Source of the DNA: Pyxicephalus adspersus
Taxonomy: Eukaryota; Chordata; Amphibia; Anura; Pyxicephalidae
Assembly: GCF_032062135.1 (NCBI RefSeq)
Contig: NC_092859.1
Location: 44,870,388-44,934,387 of the forward strand
DNA length: 64,000 nt
Reading direction: 5' to 3'
Positions 47,641 to 59,650 of the stretch are shown one piece after another (the stretch's first letter is position 1; each line of letters begins with the position of its first letter). The notes under the pieces were generated by a model. The model was not told the DNA's origin. It saw only the letters and a program-made list of their open reading frames with translations, and did not search any database. Position numbers and translations under genes: made by a program.

Positions 47641-47989
47641 ATACTCAGCATGGTTACTTGAAGTACTTTGTTTTATATAAAACTGCTACAAAAAAACATT
47701 TATGAATATGTAATTGTTTAAGTAACTTATCAAGATTTAACTTTAGACAAACAGGTAAATATACAACTGAATTACAAACGGTTGCAACCTCTTTGCTAGG
47801 CCAACAATTTTTAATACAGTTGGTGGGTCTGGGTAGGGGTTTGACCACATTTTTCTCCACTGCAGATAGGACAGACAGCTTAGACAGTTTGAACAAAGAA
47901 GTAGCTGCAGGAAGATAGCGTAAAGCCATATTTAGGTTCTTTCCTACATGTACCGAAAATACAGTCCGGAGTTCAGCACATTTCTGTTC

Positions 47990-48380
47990 ACTGTCACCAG
48001 TGCCAGTTGTAGTGTTAAGCTGGACTGATCCGCTCCTGGTGTGTTTATCTGTTGGATTTGTTGCTGCTGACTCTATTTCTCGACCCCCGAGATTGTCTGC
48101 TGCCATGACTGACCTTTGTCTGCGACCCTGACATTGTTTGTCTATACTCATGGATACCTTGTTTGGTGGACCTGTGCATGACCTCGGCCTCTGTATTCAG
48201 GACTTACATCTACTCGACTCTCCAGTACTGCATTATCTATGAGCTCCTGGTCCTCTGTCAGTCCCGAATGCCATCCTTTGCACACAGAAGTACTGGGAAC
48301 AGCCCTGTTCTGGGGTGCTAAAACTATTTTCCCGAGGCTAAGTGGGGGCTTACTAAATGTTAAAAGTGAGTTAATATGGG
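47990..48380 (+). mobile_element. LTR-retrotransposon-like block (plus strand)
   Basis: C/T-rich on the + strand with the style of a gypsy LTR and leader (TGGACTGATCCGCTCCTGG, CATGACTGACCTTTGTCTGC, GACCCTGACATTG). Its right part is homologous to the minus strand of 41070-41890. The antisense 165-codon frame (47654-48151) is therefore not taken as a gene. Exact ends are not visible. Confidence 0.45.
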
Positions 48381-48927
48381 GGAATGGTATATGGTGAGCA
48401 CTGGCACTGGATCTGTGCCTTACAAGTTAAGCTCTACTGTTTGCTTAGTCTGGTGGGGATACCAAAGAGGAATACTTACTTTATTCCTCGCCTACCCTGC
48501 AGCTGTGTTCCCTACCTACTGTTGCCCCAGAATATAGGTAACCCTTCATTTTTATACATAAAATGCAGGACTGCTAGCATGGAGTCCGCAGCATGTATAC
48601 TGAATAGGCTTCATGGGACCTGTTGCAGTCAAAAAGCTTGTTAGAGCAAGGAATAAGGTAGGTAATTATGCTTGCTCTATGCCCCCTAAACTAAGCAGGC
48701 ATTGGAGTTCTTCTATAAAAATGTGAGTGGGTCTATCAAAGTGGATACTTTTTAGAATTCAGTTTTAAAGCAAACATATTCTTTGTTGCACCATGTTTAC
48801 TTTAAAATTCACCTTTGTTTTATATTCTTACCTATCCATATCCCCCACCACCACAACTCTGATCAGTCAGCATAAAGAAGTTAAAAAGCTTATCTAAGAC
48901 ACAGTCACTGATAGTGAAGATCTAATG

Positions 48928-49370
48928 CAGGGGTCAGCAATTTTTTTTGGCTACTAAGCCATTTTAGGAGGTCAAGAAGGCACACTGGGCCGGACTCTCT
49001 CTCCAGTCCTGCGTTGATGACTCCGCTCCACAACCAGGAACGCACCTAAAGGGAAATCCCTCTCCCCTGCTATGTATACGGAGGAGAGGGAATGCCCCTG
49101 AAAGAAAATCCCTCTTCTCTGCAATGCATACGGAGTAGAGGAAATGTCCCCTTACCCTGGCATCGGTTAACACAAGTGTTAACACTGGCTGCGGTATATA
49201 GGAAAGGGAGGCATAACATGGAGGCTTAAGAGCCGCATGCGGCTCTGGAGACGCAAGTTGCCGACCCCTGCCAGCTGGGATTAGGCCGGATCGACCAGAG
49301 GGGCATTAGGTGGGAACAGACTACTGGCTAGGCCGTATCTGGCCTAAAGGCCGGAGTTTTCCTACCCCTG
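48928..49370. mobile_element. hAT MITE with two unlike ends, perfect 8-bp TSD
   Basis: It begins CAGGGGTCAGCAATTTTTTT and ends GGCCGGAGTTTTCCTACCCCTG. The same 8-mer, ATCTAATG, lies on both sides (48920-48927 and 49371-49378). The right ~100 bp are the reverse complement of the left end of the hAT at 13084 (shared ACTGGCTAGGCCGT, then TCTGGCCTAAAGGCC). An internal GTTGCCGACCCCTG at 49257-49270 is the expected partner of the left end, so the element looks like family X with an extra family-Y end fused on. Confidence 0.8.
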
Positions 49371-49379
49371 ATCTAATGA

Positions 49380-52300
49380 AAATGCAGAAAAATATGCTGT
49401 TAGTCATTATAGACAGAGCTGCACAGGAGAGATTAACACTGTTTTTATGAGGAAACAAGACAATTCTGTATCTAGAAGGAAAATCCATTTAATGAAAGAT
49501 AATCATATTACTTTACAATGGTATTTAATAAAGAATAGGTATTTGAAGGTACCAAAACCCTGGCCTTGTCTGGCCACAGACATTTGTAAAGCAATAACAC
49601 TAATAAAACTGCAATATACATACTAATCATCTTATTAGAGGCAGCTGTTTTTGTGTCTTGCCATTAATCACCACTGAGATTTTGCTGCAGTTTTTCTTTC
49701 CAAATGATTTGTTCTGTTTAAATGTCCCAGTTTGACATAAATACAATATACGCTTTCATCCAAGCAAAACTCACGGTCCAGCCGCGAATAATTTGGATGT
49801 TTTTGGACTGCATTGTGCTTGTGTTTTGATTTACCTGTATGCACTATAGACTTGTTTATATTGTCTGTTTGCTCATAATAAGCTTTAATTGTATCTGAAT
49901 GCTCTCCCAGCTGTGCATATTTCCTAAGAATCACAGCACGTGTTTCTGCTAGATCCTACGTTCAATATGGTCTTCTGGCAGCTCAGGCCTCAATGGGATG
50001 TGACTGGCAGAAGCATTTGAAGGGGAAACAAAAGAGGCAGACAAAACGATGTTATGAAATGAATTTACATCACAAGGACAGTGTAAGATTAAACAGGGCA
50101 ATGAGAGGTAAAGTAAAACACAGCTTTCTATTAACAACATTTTTGTTTTCAAAGAACTTCTTGCTCTGGGCCAGCAAAAACTAGGCTGGATTATGGCAGA
50201 GCCATACAATTAACACACCAATTAATTTTTTTTTTCTTCCTGTTTTCTTAAAAGAGCTACAACACACAGAAAATAAAACATTATACATTAAATATTATAG
50301 TTTATTATCCTTTTCATATATACTTGAGTGTAAACCAATATTTTTTTCCTTAACGTTCTTGGAAAATGTATTTTGGTTTCTACTCTGGTCACACCAATAG
50401 ATAGTGCTGTGTCCTCATATAAAAATGTGTAACAAACGCTGTTAGAGACATGACCCATAAATCTGTTACATACTTCACATGAGGACACAATGCCATCAGC
50501 ACTGTCTACTTGGTGGCCAATAATAATGCACAAAATATATTATAAATACAAATGACCCATCAGAACTAACTGAAAGGGATATAGTACTTTAACCTGTAAG
50601 AGGAAAACAAAATATAGAGGTTGCACCCATTACATACACATTTTACCCTCTTAGATGTTTTAAAAATACCAATAAATGTGATTATTCTTTTTATTGGAAT
50701 CTCTATTTATGATATTCATGATGCTAGCAATGATGCCCACATTTTGAGAGAAGGTATGAAAATGCAAAAATGTCTTTACGGGTAGCTGTCAGTCTGGAGG
50801 AATTGGTATTCCTAGGCAGGCTTAACTTGCTGAAAATTCTTTAAAGTTGTAGTGAATGCAAACAGCTAAACGCACTACAGTAGTGTGAAAGTCAGATTTT
50901 TGTTTTGTTGACTTCCAAATTCAGACAACACTGCCAGACAATACTGACCTTCTTTTTACTAACGTTTAAGTGATGCAATGTAGTACCATTTTAACAATCA
51001 GAAAGGTTATGCTCAGACTAGCGGCTTTTGCAAGTGGTCCACTTAAAACTGCTTCAAAAAAAATATTGGACTGAATAGCTCCATTTATTATTTTTTTCTA
51101 TAATAAACCAGCTCTCTGTGTGCTTTGTTGTGTAATCGTAAAGCCTGATTGACTTGCAGAGCTAACTCTTCCCCTCCCGACCTAAATCAATACTGTACAA
51201 GGGAATACAAGAAGGAAATACAATTCAGACTAAAGGGTGATTGAAAAATACATTTAAGGTTGTTTCAGAAAAAGAATATATCTGGGGTAAATAAAGTAAT
51301 TTTACATCTTCTTATACTTTCTTTTAGCTGTAAACCCAAGCATTTCTTAGGAGTGAACAAGGTGAATCCATGGTGCAGATAGCAGAACCAGGAACTTGGA
51401 GAACTTTCTGTGAAAGTAGATGCTGAGAGACCTACAATGGTAGCGGAAGATAATATCCTGTAAAGTCTATCATGTTCTAAATTTAGGCGGTCTAAACCTA
51501 AAGGGCAACCATATTGTGTTTGTTAAGTTGTAAACGGTTCTGTGTTTATTCCAAATATAGTTGTTTACGTAAATATGTTAAAACTATCTGAAAATAGCTT
51601 ACAGACATAAAAAAACAGTAACTCCTATGTGCTGGCAGATTTATTCAACTACAGCAATAGCAGTGTTGACCAGAAGAAACCATTATCATAACTATTACAT
51701 ATTTCAGAATGTCCAGACAAACTCGGACAGTTTATCCTGTTATATATCCACTGGAGATGTAGAAATTATTCATGAAATCTGATGTATGCAAAGCCAGCTT
51801 TTGTACGTTGCAGTAGAAAATTCACTGAATGGATTCAAAATAAGTAAATGTAAACGAGCAAACAACAAGTAATATTAAGGCAGGAGATCTGAAAAATAAA
51901 AGGTATTACAGTTGTAGAGTTAATATTGTCACACGTAAAGTATATCTAATCTTCAAAGGTTTAGAGGGAGATTCTGTCTTAGGCAATGGGCCAAGTGCTT
52001 TTTAGGACTTAAAGACAGGTTTACTTTATGCTTTCTTTGCTATTTTATCAAAAATGAAAGCTTACCTCCCGACAGATAAAGCACATACTGAAACAGTATA
52101 TATTGAGTGTATGTATAGCCAATTCTATTACCAAGTAAGTGACAATGCAATGCAGTATCTGTATGGCTTATAGTTAATAATCAGGTTGTATGACAATAAT
52201 TTAAATGCTTTCTGTAGTAGTTACAAATCTTTATATTTTGCATTGTTTGAAGACAACGGTATATTGTTCTTTTGTCATGAATGTTGTGGCTGCTGAGGTC

Positions 52301-54779
52301 CCCTGTATGATATGGATGCAAAGACAAGTAAGTGTACGTGGAGGGAAGAATGTGTATGGGGAATATACCTTCAAAGGGATTAACACCTCCCAGGTCTATA
52401 TTGCTGTATGTTAATATATTTGTTTGTTTTTTAATTTTTTAATGCTGTTAGAGCCACTAAAAAAAAAAAGGGGTGCATAGGGAACCAGTACAACTATTAC
52501 ACATTTGTCTTGTAGTCAAGGCTCCCATTATTTCAAAAGAATTCTATGCCTGGAAACATATACATTTTTATATGTGCCTTGCCATTTTTTTAAAATAATT
52601 TATTAACGATTAATAAATCAATGCCATGAAAAAAAAAACCTTTACTGTTTTCTTTGCACCTTTTCCTCTACATTTCCCTTAGCGATGGTAAACGTGACTG
52701 ACATCATTTAAGAGTGATCACCTTGTGGACATCTTTAATTTTACAGTGGATGTTATTCAGTCCAAGATAGCAGATTTGAAAATCATTACATTCAATCATT
52801 ATGATGGACCTACTCACCCCAGGGTATTTGTAAGAGGAAGAATTCTATGCATTGCTACAATTAAACCGGTTAATAAACATCATGCAATGATAAGCTATCG
52901 TCAGCTAAAAGATCTGTATTCCTTGGCTTTTCACACATGAGGGACAGCATGAATAAGTAAATCCTAAGCTTGGTCTCTGTGTTAACAGCTTTGCCACAGA
53001 GAAAAGACCTTGTTTTTAAAAAATTTAAAGTAATTCCTGCCCGTGGCTCCTTTTAAATCCATTCAGCATACTGCAGCGCAAGAAACATGGTGCTGCCATT
53101 GGAGTCAAAGGCTTTAATTAGCTACAGTGAAGGATGAAGGGAATTACATTCTGCTGGAAGAACAAGGACAGAAGGAAACAGAATGATATATAGAGCTGGA
53201 GATAGGAATAAACAAATAAATGAAGATTAAGGGGGATGTTGGGATGCAGTAAAGATAGGGGATGGAGGTTTCGCCTGTAATGGAGAAGGAGAAGGGGTTG
53301 AAGGCACAGCTCTGGGTAATGACAGGCACAATGCAAATATTTTTTTGTAAAGGATCAACAATCGTATTGGGTTTTTTTCACCGTGTAATGCTGAATGTGC
53401 ATTTTACACAATAAAGTGAATATTACATAACCACTACTAATAAGGCTTCACTTCTATCATAGACCATATATCAAGAGCAGTATGATGTAAAGCCCCTTAG
53501 AATATGTAGTTAAAGATCAACTCCTAGGAGCAAGTAACATCATTTGCTGAACTGATAATGTAATCTGAGATATATTTTCACTATTCTCTTATCATTCTAC
53601 TATGATTTACTTTCATATCATTTTCAATTACCTAGACTGGGCAATATTTTAGAAGGCCTTTTGACTGCAGTGTGTTGCAAGTTATTGCAAGCGTTGAAGT
53701 ATCTCCCCCTCTGCATCTCTGTTCTTGATTTGCATAGACTGCAAAAGGTGGTGCAAAAGGGGCTTAATCATTTCTAAAAAAAAAAGTGGTGCAAAATTAA
53801 ACTGCATGGTAGATTTGAGGGATTGCTGATCTGTATTACCATTGACAACTCGTAACTAATAATAGGTTAACTAGTAAAAAAATAGTACACAAAAACGAAA
53901 CAATTCATAGTAATTGATTCTAAATTTCCCAGAAATCCAAACTAGCAAGGAGAACTTAACAATTATCTATCACTTTAGGTTTAAAAACTGTATTGCATAT
54001 ATCTGAAAATAAATATGAATGGGCAATGCCATGGCAAACTCCTGTTTGTATAGTTAGAAATAGCCATACTCTCCTAAAAGCAATAACTAACTTCAATTCT
54101 TGGCTGTCTCTATCAGTGATTTTGTTCTGCTACTAGATGTCTCCCACTCACACAAGGTTCTCATTCATTCATTCATTCAAGAATTCTGTGATTTGTCTTT
54201 ATCAAATACTGTAAGTTACCTAGTCATATCATTATAAATATGTCCTAAGGAGTAACATTTGTTAATGTAGGACCACACTTAACAAATGTGGGTTGGTGTG
54301 ACACTCTGGCTTTACATTTATCTGCACAAACAAACAACCCAGACCAATTGGAACTAAAGGAAAAATAAGTTAGGTTCTGCCTAGGGTACTGTAATAGAAA
54401 ACACGTCTGAGTAGGTAGATTTTGACCCCTTATTTATTTTTAAATGCCTAAGATTGCACATAAAGCTTTATTATGCATTTAGTTTGTAAGTATTTAAAAA
54501 AAATGTACTCCAAGTTATATAGCAGAAAATAAGGGAAACACCCATAAAAATCCAAAAAAGCATATTTAAGGGTTGCAAACACATAAAAAGCCCCAAACAC
54601 TTTTAAACATCCTGTTTATTTCAATAGAGGCATTTTAGATGTTTATAGGTGTTTTAAAGTGTTTGTGGGTGGGATGATTGTTTGCAAGCCTTTATAACCA
54701 TTTTATTGCTGTCCAAATGGTTCTCTTTGCAACCCAATACCACAATTCCTAAATAAATAAACATGGGCTTCCAACACTG
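49380..54779. other. Long quiet AT-rich stretch
   Basis: Over 5 kb with no recognised mobile element, an unusual gap for this window. Short frames at 52205-52414 and 52725-52940 look more protein-like than most (the second reads GPTHPRVFVRGRILCIATIK) but have no family I know and no supporting gene structure. Confidence 0.4.
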
Positions 54780-54987
54780 GGCCTGATTTATAAAAGCTCT
54801 CCAAGGCTGGAGAGAATTTACTTTTATCAGTGAAGCTGGGTGATCCAGCAAACCTGGAATAGATTTGGTCCAGGATTCAAAACATTTGCAAATAGAAAAT
54901 AACTTTGAAGAAATCCATTCCAGGTTTGCTGGATCACCCAGCTTTACTGAAGAAAGCGTATCCTCTCCAGCTTTAAGAAATAAGGCC
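54780..54987. mobile_element. Palindromic MITE, copy C (~208 bp)
   Basis: It starts GGCCTGATTTATAAAAGC and ends AAGAAATAAGGCC, flanked on both sides by the same CACTG (54775-54779 and 54988-54992). The arms pair through GGTGATCCAGCAAACCTGG against CCAGGTTTGCTGGATCACC. Confidence 0.85.
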
Positions 54988-54992
54988 CACTG

Positions 54993-55609
54993 TGTTTTAA
55001 TTCTGGGAACAGGCCATGTAAACTTAGCTTTTATGTGTTCTCACACAGCATTTTGGGTTTTGACTGAGGAGGTGCTGAGCTGCTAGATAAATAGAGCAAA
55101 ACAGAAAAAAGGATGGTGGTTTTAACTAGAGAGTATGAAAAGAACCCCTCAGTCATATTACAAATATTATTTTGTCATATACTGTAGGTGATTTTATTGC
55201 TTTCTCCCTCCCAGTGCTGAGTGTGCATATAAAAAACCAAGATGAATATTATATATCCACTTCTACTGATTTCAAAGCTTGACTTCTATCATAGTGCATA
55301 CATCAGTGAATGCATGAATAAGGGCTCTATATGGAAAAACAGCCAGACCAGGACATCAAGTAAGATAACATAATGTGCTGTGATGGATCAGGCATCAAAA
55401 TTACATATATTGCTAGAGAACTGTAAAAAATACTTTATTGTATAATTGAAACAAAAAAAAACTTTAAATATATAAGTCAAGTTGAAATGCAAATATGCTT
55501 TCATTAGGAAATGTTTTCAATTAAAAGACAAATTCAAATATTAAAATAAAATCCCCAAACTAGTTTCATCATAAAAAGTTACCAGTGATACCTATTGGAT
55601 CCCTCAAGC
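54993..55609. other. AT-rich stretch, nothing recognised
   Basis: No gene or element was recognised. Confidence 0.5.
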
Positions 55610-55896
55610 CAGAGGTCCCCTACCCCGGTCCATGGCCCACTAGGCTTGTGACATGTAGGCCACGGCTCTGGTCAGGAGAAGGACCCCGTCTGGGGGCGCA
55701 CCAGACAGAGCCGCGGATCATTTCTCCCGCTTAGGCGGTGGGCGAGTTGTGTCTCTGGACACATTCTCAGACCTGCGATGGGAGAGTGGGCGGGGTTCTG
55801 GACAAGTTTCTTCCCCTTTAAATGACACACGGCTCCCCGCACATGCATGGTCCATGCATTTAGTGGTTTGCGACGTGCAAAATTTTGGGGACCACT
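55610..55896. mobile_element. hAT-type MITE (~287 bp), inverted relative of 16623-16900
   Basis: It starts CAGAGGTCCCCTACCCCGGT and ends TTTTGGGGACCACT. The interior (GACACACGGCTCCCCGCACATGC; GGACCCCGTCTGGGGGC; AGAGCCGCGGATC) is the reverse complement style of 16623-16900. No convincing 8-bp duplication was found, so the right boundary may be a few bases off. Confidence 0.65.
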
Positions 55897-55928
55897 ACCC
55901 TAGGCTACAGTAGGTCTAAGGATTGTCC

Positions 55929-55970
55929 CACCTTTACCAAGAACCCCAGCACCTTTACCAAGAACCCCAT
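55929..55970. repeat. 21-bp tandem duplication
   Basis: CACCTTTACCAAGAACCCCA occurs twice in a row (starting about 55930 and 55951), immediately left of the perfect palindrome. Confidence 0.85.
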
Positions 55971-55972
55971 CT

Positions 55973-56012
55973 AATATGCCGATATAAAGATACATCTTTA
56001 TATCGGCATATT
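55973..56012. repeat. Perfect 40-bp palindrome, 2-base loop
   Basis: AATATGCCGATATAAAGAT (55973-55991) is exactly matched by ATCTTTATATCGGCATATT (55994-56012), with AC between. A palindrome with a 2-base spacer can extrude as a cruciform. Being perfect, it is probably young. Confidence 0.9.
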
Positions 56013-56425
56013 CTTCCCAGACAGAAGCTGGAACTTCAGTAGAAGATTAGGAAAAGCAGCAGTCAGGCAAACAACTGAATGCAGATGAGTCATAAATCTG
56101 GACTCCAAGTTTTATTTTTCTTTATGTAGAATTGTAAACAGTTTTTTCCTCTGCAGAAAGCAATTAGTCTCATTTCACTGCGGATTTTGGCTTCCACATA
56201 AAAGCATAATAAGGTGCAACAAGTATCTTGAGCCCACCTCCTTTTTATCTCATGGACTACAGAGACTATCCAGCTCATCTTCCCCCATCTGTGCTGTCCT
56301 GCCTATCCTCATTTATTATTTGCATAATGTCTCATTAGTCATTTAATGTCAACTTCATCTGTGGATATTTGCTAGGTAGCGTTGTAGTGCAGTATGTCAA
56401 GGAATGTGGATGTGCTGACACTATG
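56013..56425. other. AT-rich stretch, nothing recognised
   Basis: No gene or element was recognised. Confidence 0.5.
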
Positions 56426-56647
56426 GGCCCGATTTATGAAAGCTCTCCTGGGCTGGAGAGAATACCTTGTCATCAGTGAGCCTGGGTGATCAAGCAAACC
56501 TGAAATGGATTTCTTCAAAGTCATTTGCTATTTGCTAGCAAATGTTTTGAATCCTGGACCAGATCTATTCCAGGTTTGCCGAATCATTCAGTTTCACTAA
56601 TGAAAGTGTATCCTCTCCAGCCTTGGAGAGTTTTATTAAATCAGGCC
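56426..56647. mobile_element. Palindromic MITE, copy D (~222 bp)
   Basis: It starts GGCCCGATTTATGAAAGCTC and ends TTTATTAAATCAGGCC. The centre ATTTGCTATTTGCTAGCAAATG matches the other copies. The flanks (CTATG and CTTGC) match poorly, unlike copies C and E. Confidence 0.8.
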
Positions 56648-57837
56648 CTTGCATGCAAATCATCAATGTCTTTGATAAATCAGCCTCTGTGGGAGAGCTT
56701 TCTGTATGTTAGTCCTGTACACATAAGTACTTGAAATAAATAAGGCTGGAGACAACCAGGGGGCCTGTTTAAAACAAAGAGAAGATACTGTTATTAGTTT
56801 TCCTCAACACAATCACATCACAATACCAAGCATCTCAATAGGAATGTGCTATTCAAAACTTTGCTTTGCACTTTGCATAGTCTGAGCTAAGTCCAATGCA
56901 GACAGGGCAGATATTACTTTGCTACTGTGGATTACTAGATATTTCAAACATCCGTGCACTTTTTTTTATAAAATAAGTCAGTACACATTTTGTATTTGCA
57001 TTTTTTAGAACCATGGTAACAAACATGCGTTCACCTCTGTAACCCGCATATACAGCTTAAAAGCAAAACACTATGCAATTAAATTGCTGTCTTTTAGAAA
57101 AAAAAAACATAGGCTACCTCAATTAACCTTTGTTTGATGACTCAAAAACGATTAGCAGAGTTTTCAGAGTTTTTAAACTTTAAGGATATACTTGTTAAAA
57201 TATTTTTATACACAATAGTTATGTGGAACTTTGGTCAGTTAAACTCAGTTAAAGTCAAATAGTTTTTTTAAAACTTTACTGTATCTAAATCCAGTTAATT
57301 ACAGAAGCTTAATAATTGTCAGAGTCCAAGCTCCAAAATAAGTGACAAACAACCAATTACATTTAATGAGACAATAAACTTTATCCATCTTTAGGGTGAC
57401 TTTGAATTTTTATGTTTGAAAGAAAATAAATGTTGGATTGTAACATTGCTGACCACGGATACGTAAACAGACATGACCATTTATTACAAAGAGATTGATG
57501 AGCAATCAATGTAACTATGCTAAACCCAGCAACTGTATTTGTAATTGATATTGAAACTGTTGCCCATGGAAACATGTTAGATTTCTCGTTTCATTCAGAA
57601 GATAAAAACTAATTGGTCATTTAGGACCAAAGCTCCATGTCTTTTCAGTTTGTATAAACAAACTGCATTGTAATCACTTTTGTGAACATGGAACCAATGG
57701 TCTTGTTTTAAGACAACCCAATGTTTAAAGCATGGATAGGTCTGTTCTAACCATTAGTTTAGGATGAAGAAGTGATGGTGGTTGAAGAACGTTTAAAGCA
57801 AATAGATTTGTTAAAACAACATGGGCAAACATGCCAA
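56648..57837. other. AT-rich stretch, nothing recognised
   Basis: No gene or element was recognised. Confidence 0.5.
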
Positions 57838-57842
57838 CCATG

Positions 57843-58063
57843 GACCTGATTTATTAAAACTCTCTGAGGCTGGAGAGGATACACGTTCATCAGTGAAGCT
57901 TGGTGATCCAGCAAAACTAGAATGGATTTCTTAAAAGTAATTTGCTTTTTGCTAGTAAATATTTTCAATCTTGGCCAGGTCCATTCCAGGTTTTCTGGAT
58001 CACCAAGCTTCACTGATGAAAGTGCATCCTCTCCAGCCTTGGAGAGCTTTAATAAATCAGGCC
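57843..58063. mobile_element. Palindromic MITE, copy E (~221 bp)
   Basis: It starts GACCTGATTTATTAAAACTC and ends TTAATAAATCAGGCC, flanked by an identical CCATG on both sides (57838-57842 and 58064-58068). Arms pair over nearly the whole length. The centre is TTTGCTTTTTGCTAGTAAAT. Confidence 0.85.
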
Positions 58064-58068
58064 CCATG

Positions 58069-58840
58069 CCTCCATAACTGGTAATCCCTAAATCTCTGTA
58101 TAGTCATCTGAACCCAGATTGAGTAAGGCTACTTTAGAGATAACATGCAACCTCCAGTTGTATGAACTTCCAACTGTTCACTGATCTATAAATTCTTTTA
58201 AATTGAATATTTCCTGAATATAAAATATTAAGGTATGTATTCACATTTATGTGATTTAACCCTAATTTTAAATTACTGAAAATATTCAAATGATTTATTA
58301 ACCCTTTTCCAAGAACTATGTTTACCAATAGTTTGAATTGTTTATAGTGGGCTTTTGTTTCACACACTTTTAGAACTTATAGTCCTGTTGAAGAACATAG
58401 TACATTAATTTTGTCAGTGGCTGTAATACCTTTGCTTACGGTGGAATGCAGTCAAATTGTTAACGTTGAAATGTCCTTAAACCTTAACCTTTTATCCACT
58501 AACCCTAACACTAACGTAACTCCTTTATTTGCACACTCAACTTATTTGGTCCAAAAAAGTAAACTCTGCTGAATTTAATGTACAGAAAAGCCTGGTCTAT
58601 GTAATTTTTTGTTTCTGACCTCACTAGCCAATTTGGCTTATAGACTAACTGAATTGAAACTAAGTAGGCATAGGAGTAAAAAACAAAATATGTTTTGACA
58701 TTTTAAGTAGTCTTTTACCTAAGTAATAAACAATATTTGTAACTAGGATAATGTGTTAGCAAGGTTGAAAGTTTTCCTCACTGCACAGCTGGAAACTAAC
58801 ATTAGAGATCTAAAGAAGCAAAAGTATGGGCTCACAGAAA
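58069..58840. other. AT-rich stretch, nothing recognised
   Basis: No gene or element was recognised. Confidence 0.5.
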
Positions 58841-59650
58841 GACCAGTCCTGTGTTTGGGTGCCCAAGCATATTTGATAAGTTGTGTAAAGATGTGTGGGT
58901 GGCAAAAGCAGTGGTGGCAGTCCTAAATGGCACTGCTACCCTTGACAGCTAAGAAAGCAGCCCATCTAGTGGGGGATGATAGGGTACCAAAGGAAGAATT
59001 AGACAGTTGGTAATGATAGGGGGATTCTATTATCAGGAGGATTGATAGTATAAATTATGGCTCAGATGGCCTTAGCCAAATGGTTTACTAACTCCCTGTT
59101 CCATGGTTTGGCATGTGGTAGACCAGTCAGACAAATTACTGGAAGAGGCTGTGCTTGACCCATATGTTCCATATTTCATCTAATAATAGGGTACATACTT
59201 GCTAAAGGATGCTTAGGCGTGAATTGTAGGTAGGCAGAATGGAGGCTATGCCCTTCGTGGCCCATTCTCAGACCCAGGGCATTTGCAGTCTATTAGAATC
59301 CCATGTTGCTTGTTGAAGCCTATGGAGGAGGTGACTAAATTTTAACCTTAGAAAACAGTGGTACCCTTGATGCCATCTCTCTCACTTTGCATGGTAGAAG
59401 TATTGCTGCATTTGATGCAACATAGGGAACAGCAGGAAAGCTCATATATTTTGTTTAGCAACTGTGAGGGGTAGAAGGAGGTGGTCCATAGGAAAAGAAT
59501 ATGTAAGAGTGGTAGGAATCACCATAAGAGGAGTTCTAAGTCCTAGGTTCTAGGTGTTGATACAGGTCATCGGTCTAGTAGACATTTATGGGGTCACACT
59601 GATGATGAAGGCCTACAGTGGGCCTGTCGGAAGTCCAGGACTAGAATAAT
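58840..59650. other. G-richer block, unclassified dispersed repeat
   Basis: A stretch of higher G content (GTGTGGGTGGC, AGTGGGGGATG, ATAGGGGGATTC) that recalls the blocks at 2290, 4590 and 36520, though I found no clear shared core. No frame is open long enough for a protein. Confidence 0.3.

Noticed and set aside
47654..48151. 165-codon minus-strand frame, the longest in the window
   Set aside because: Its first part is antisense to an LTR-like block and the rest is AT-rich. No gag, pol or host motif is visible.
52725..52940. 71-codon frame reading like a real protein (VRGRILCIATIKPVN)
   Set aside because: No recognised family, no splice or promoter context, and the length is within chance for 64 kb. 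Worth a database search but not called.
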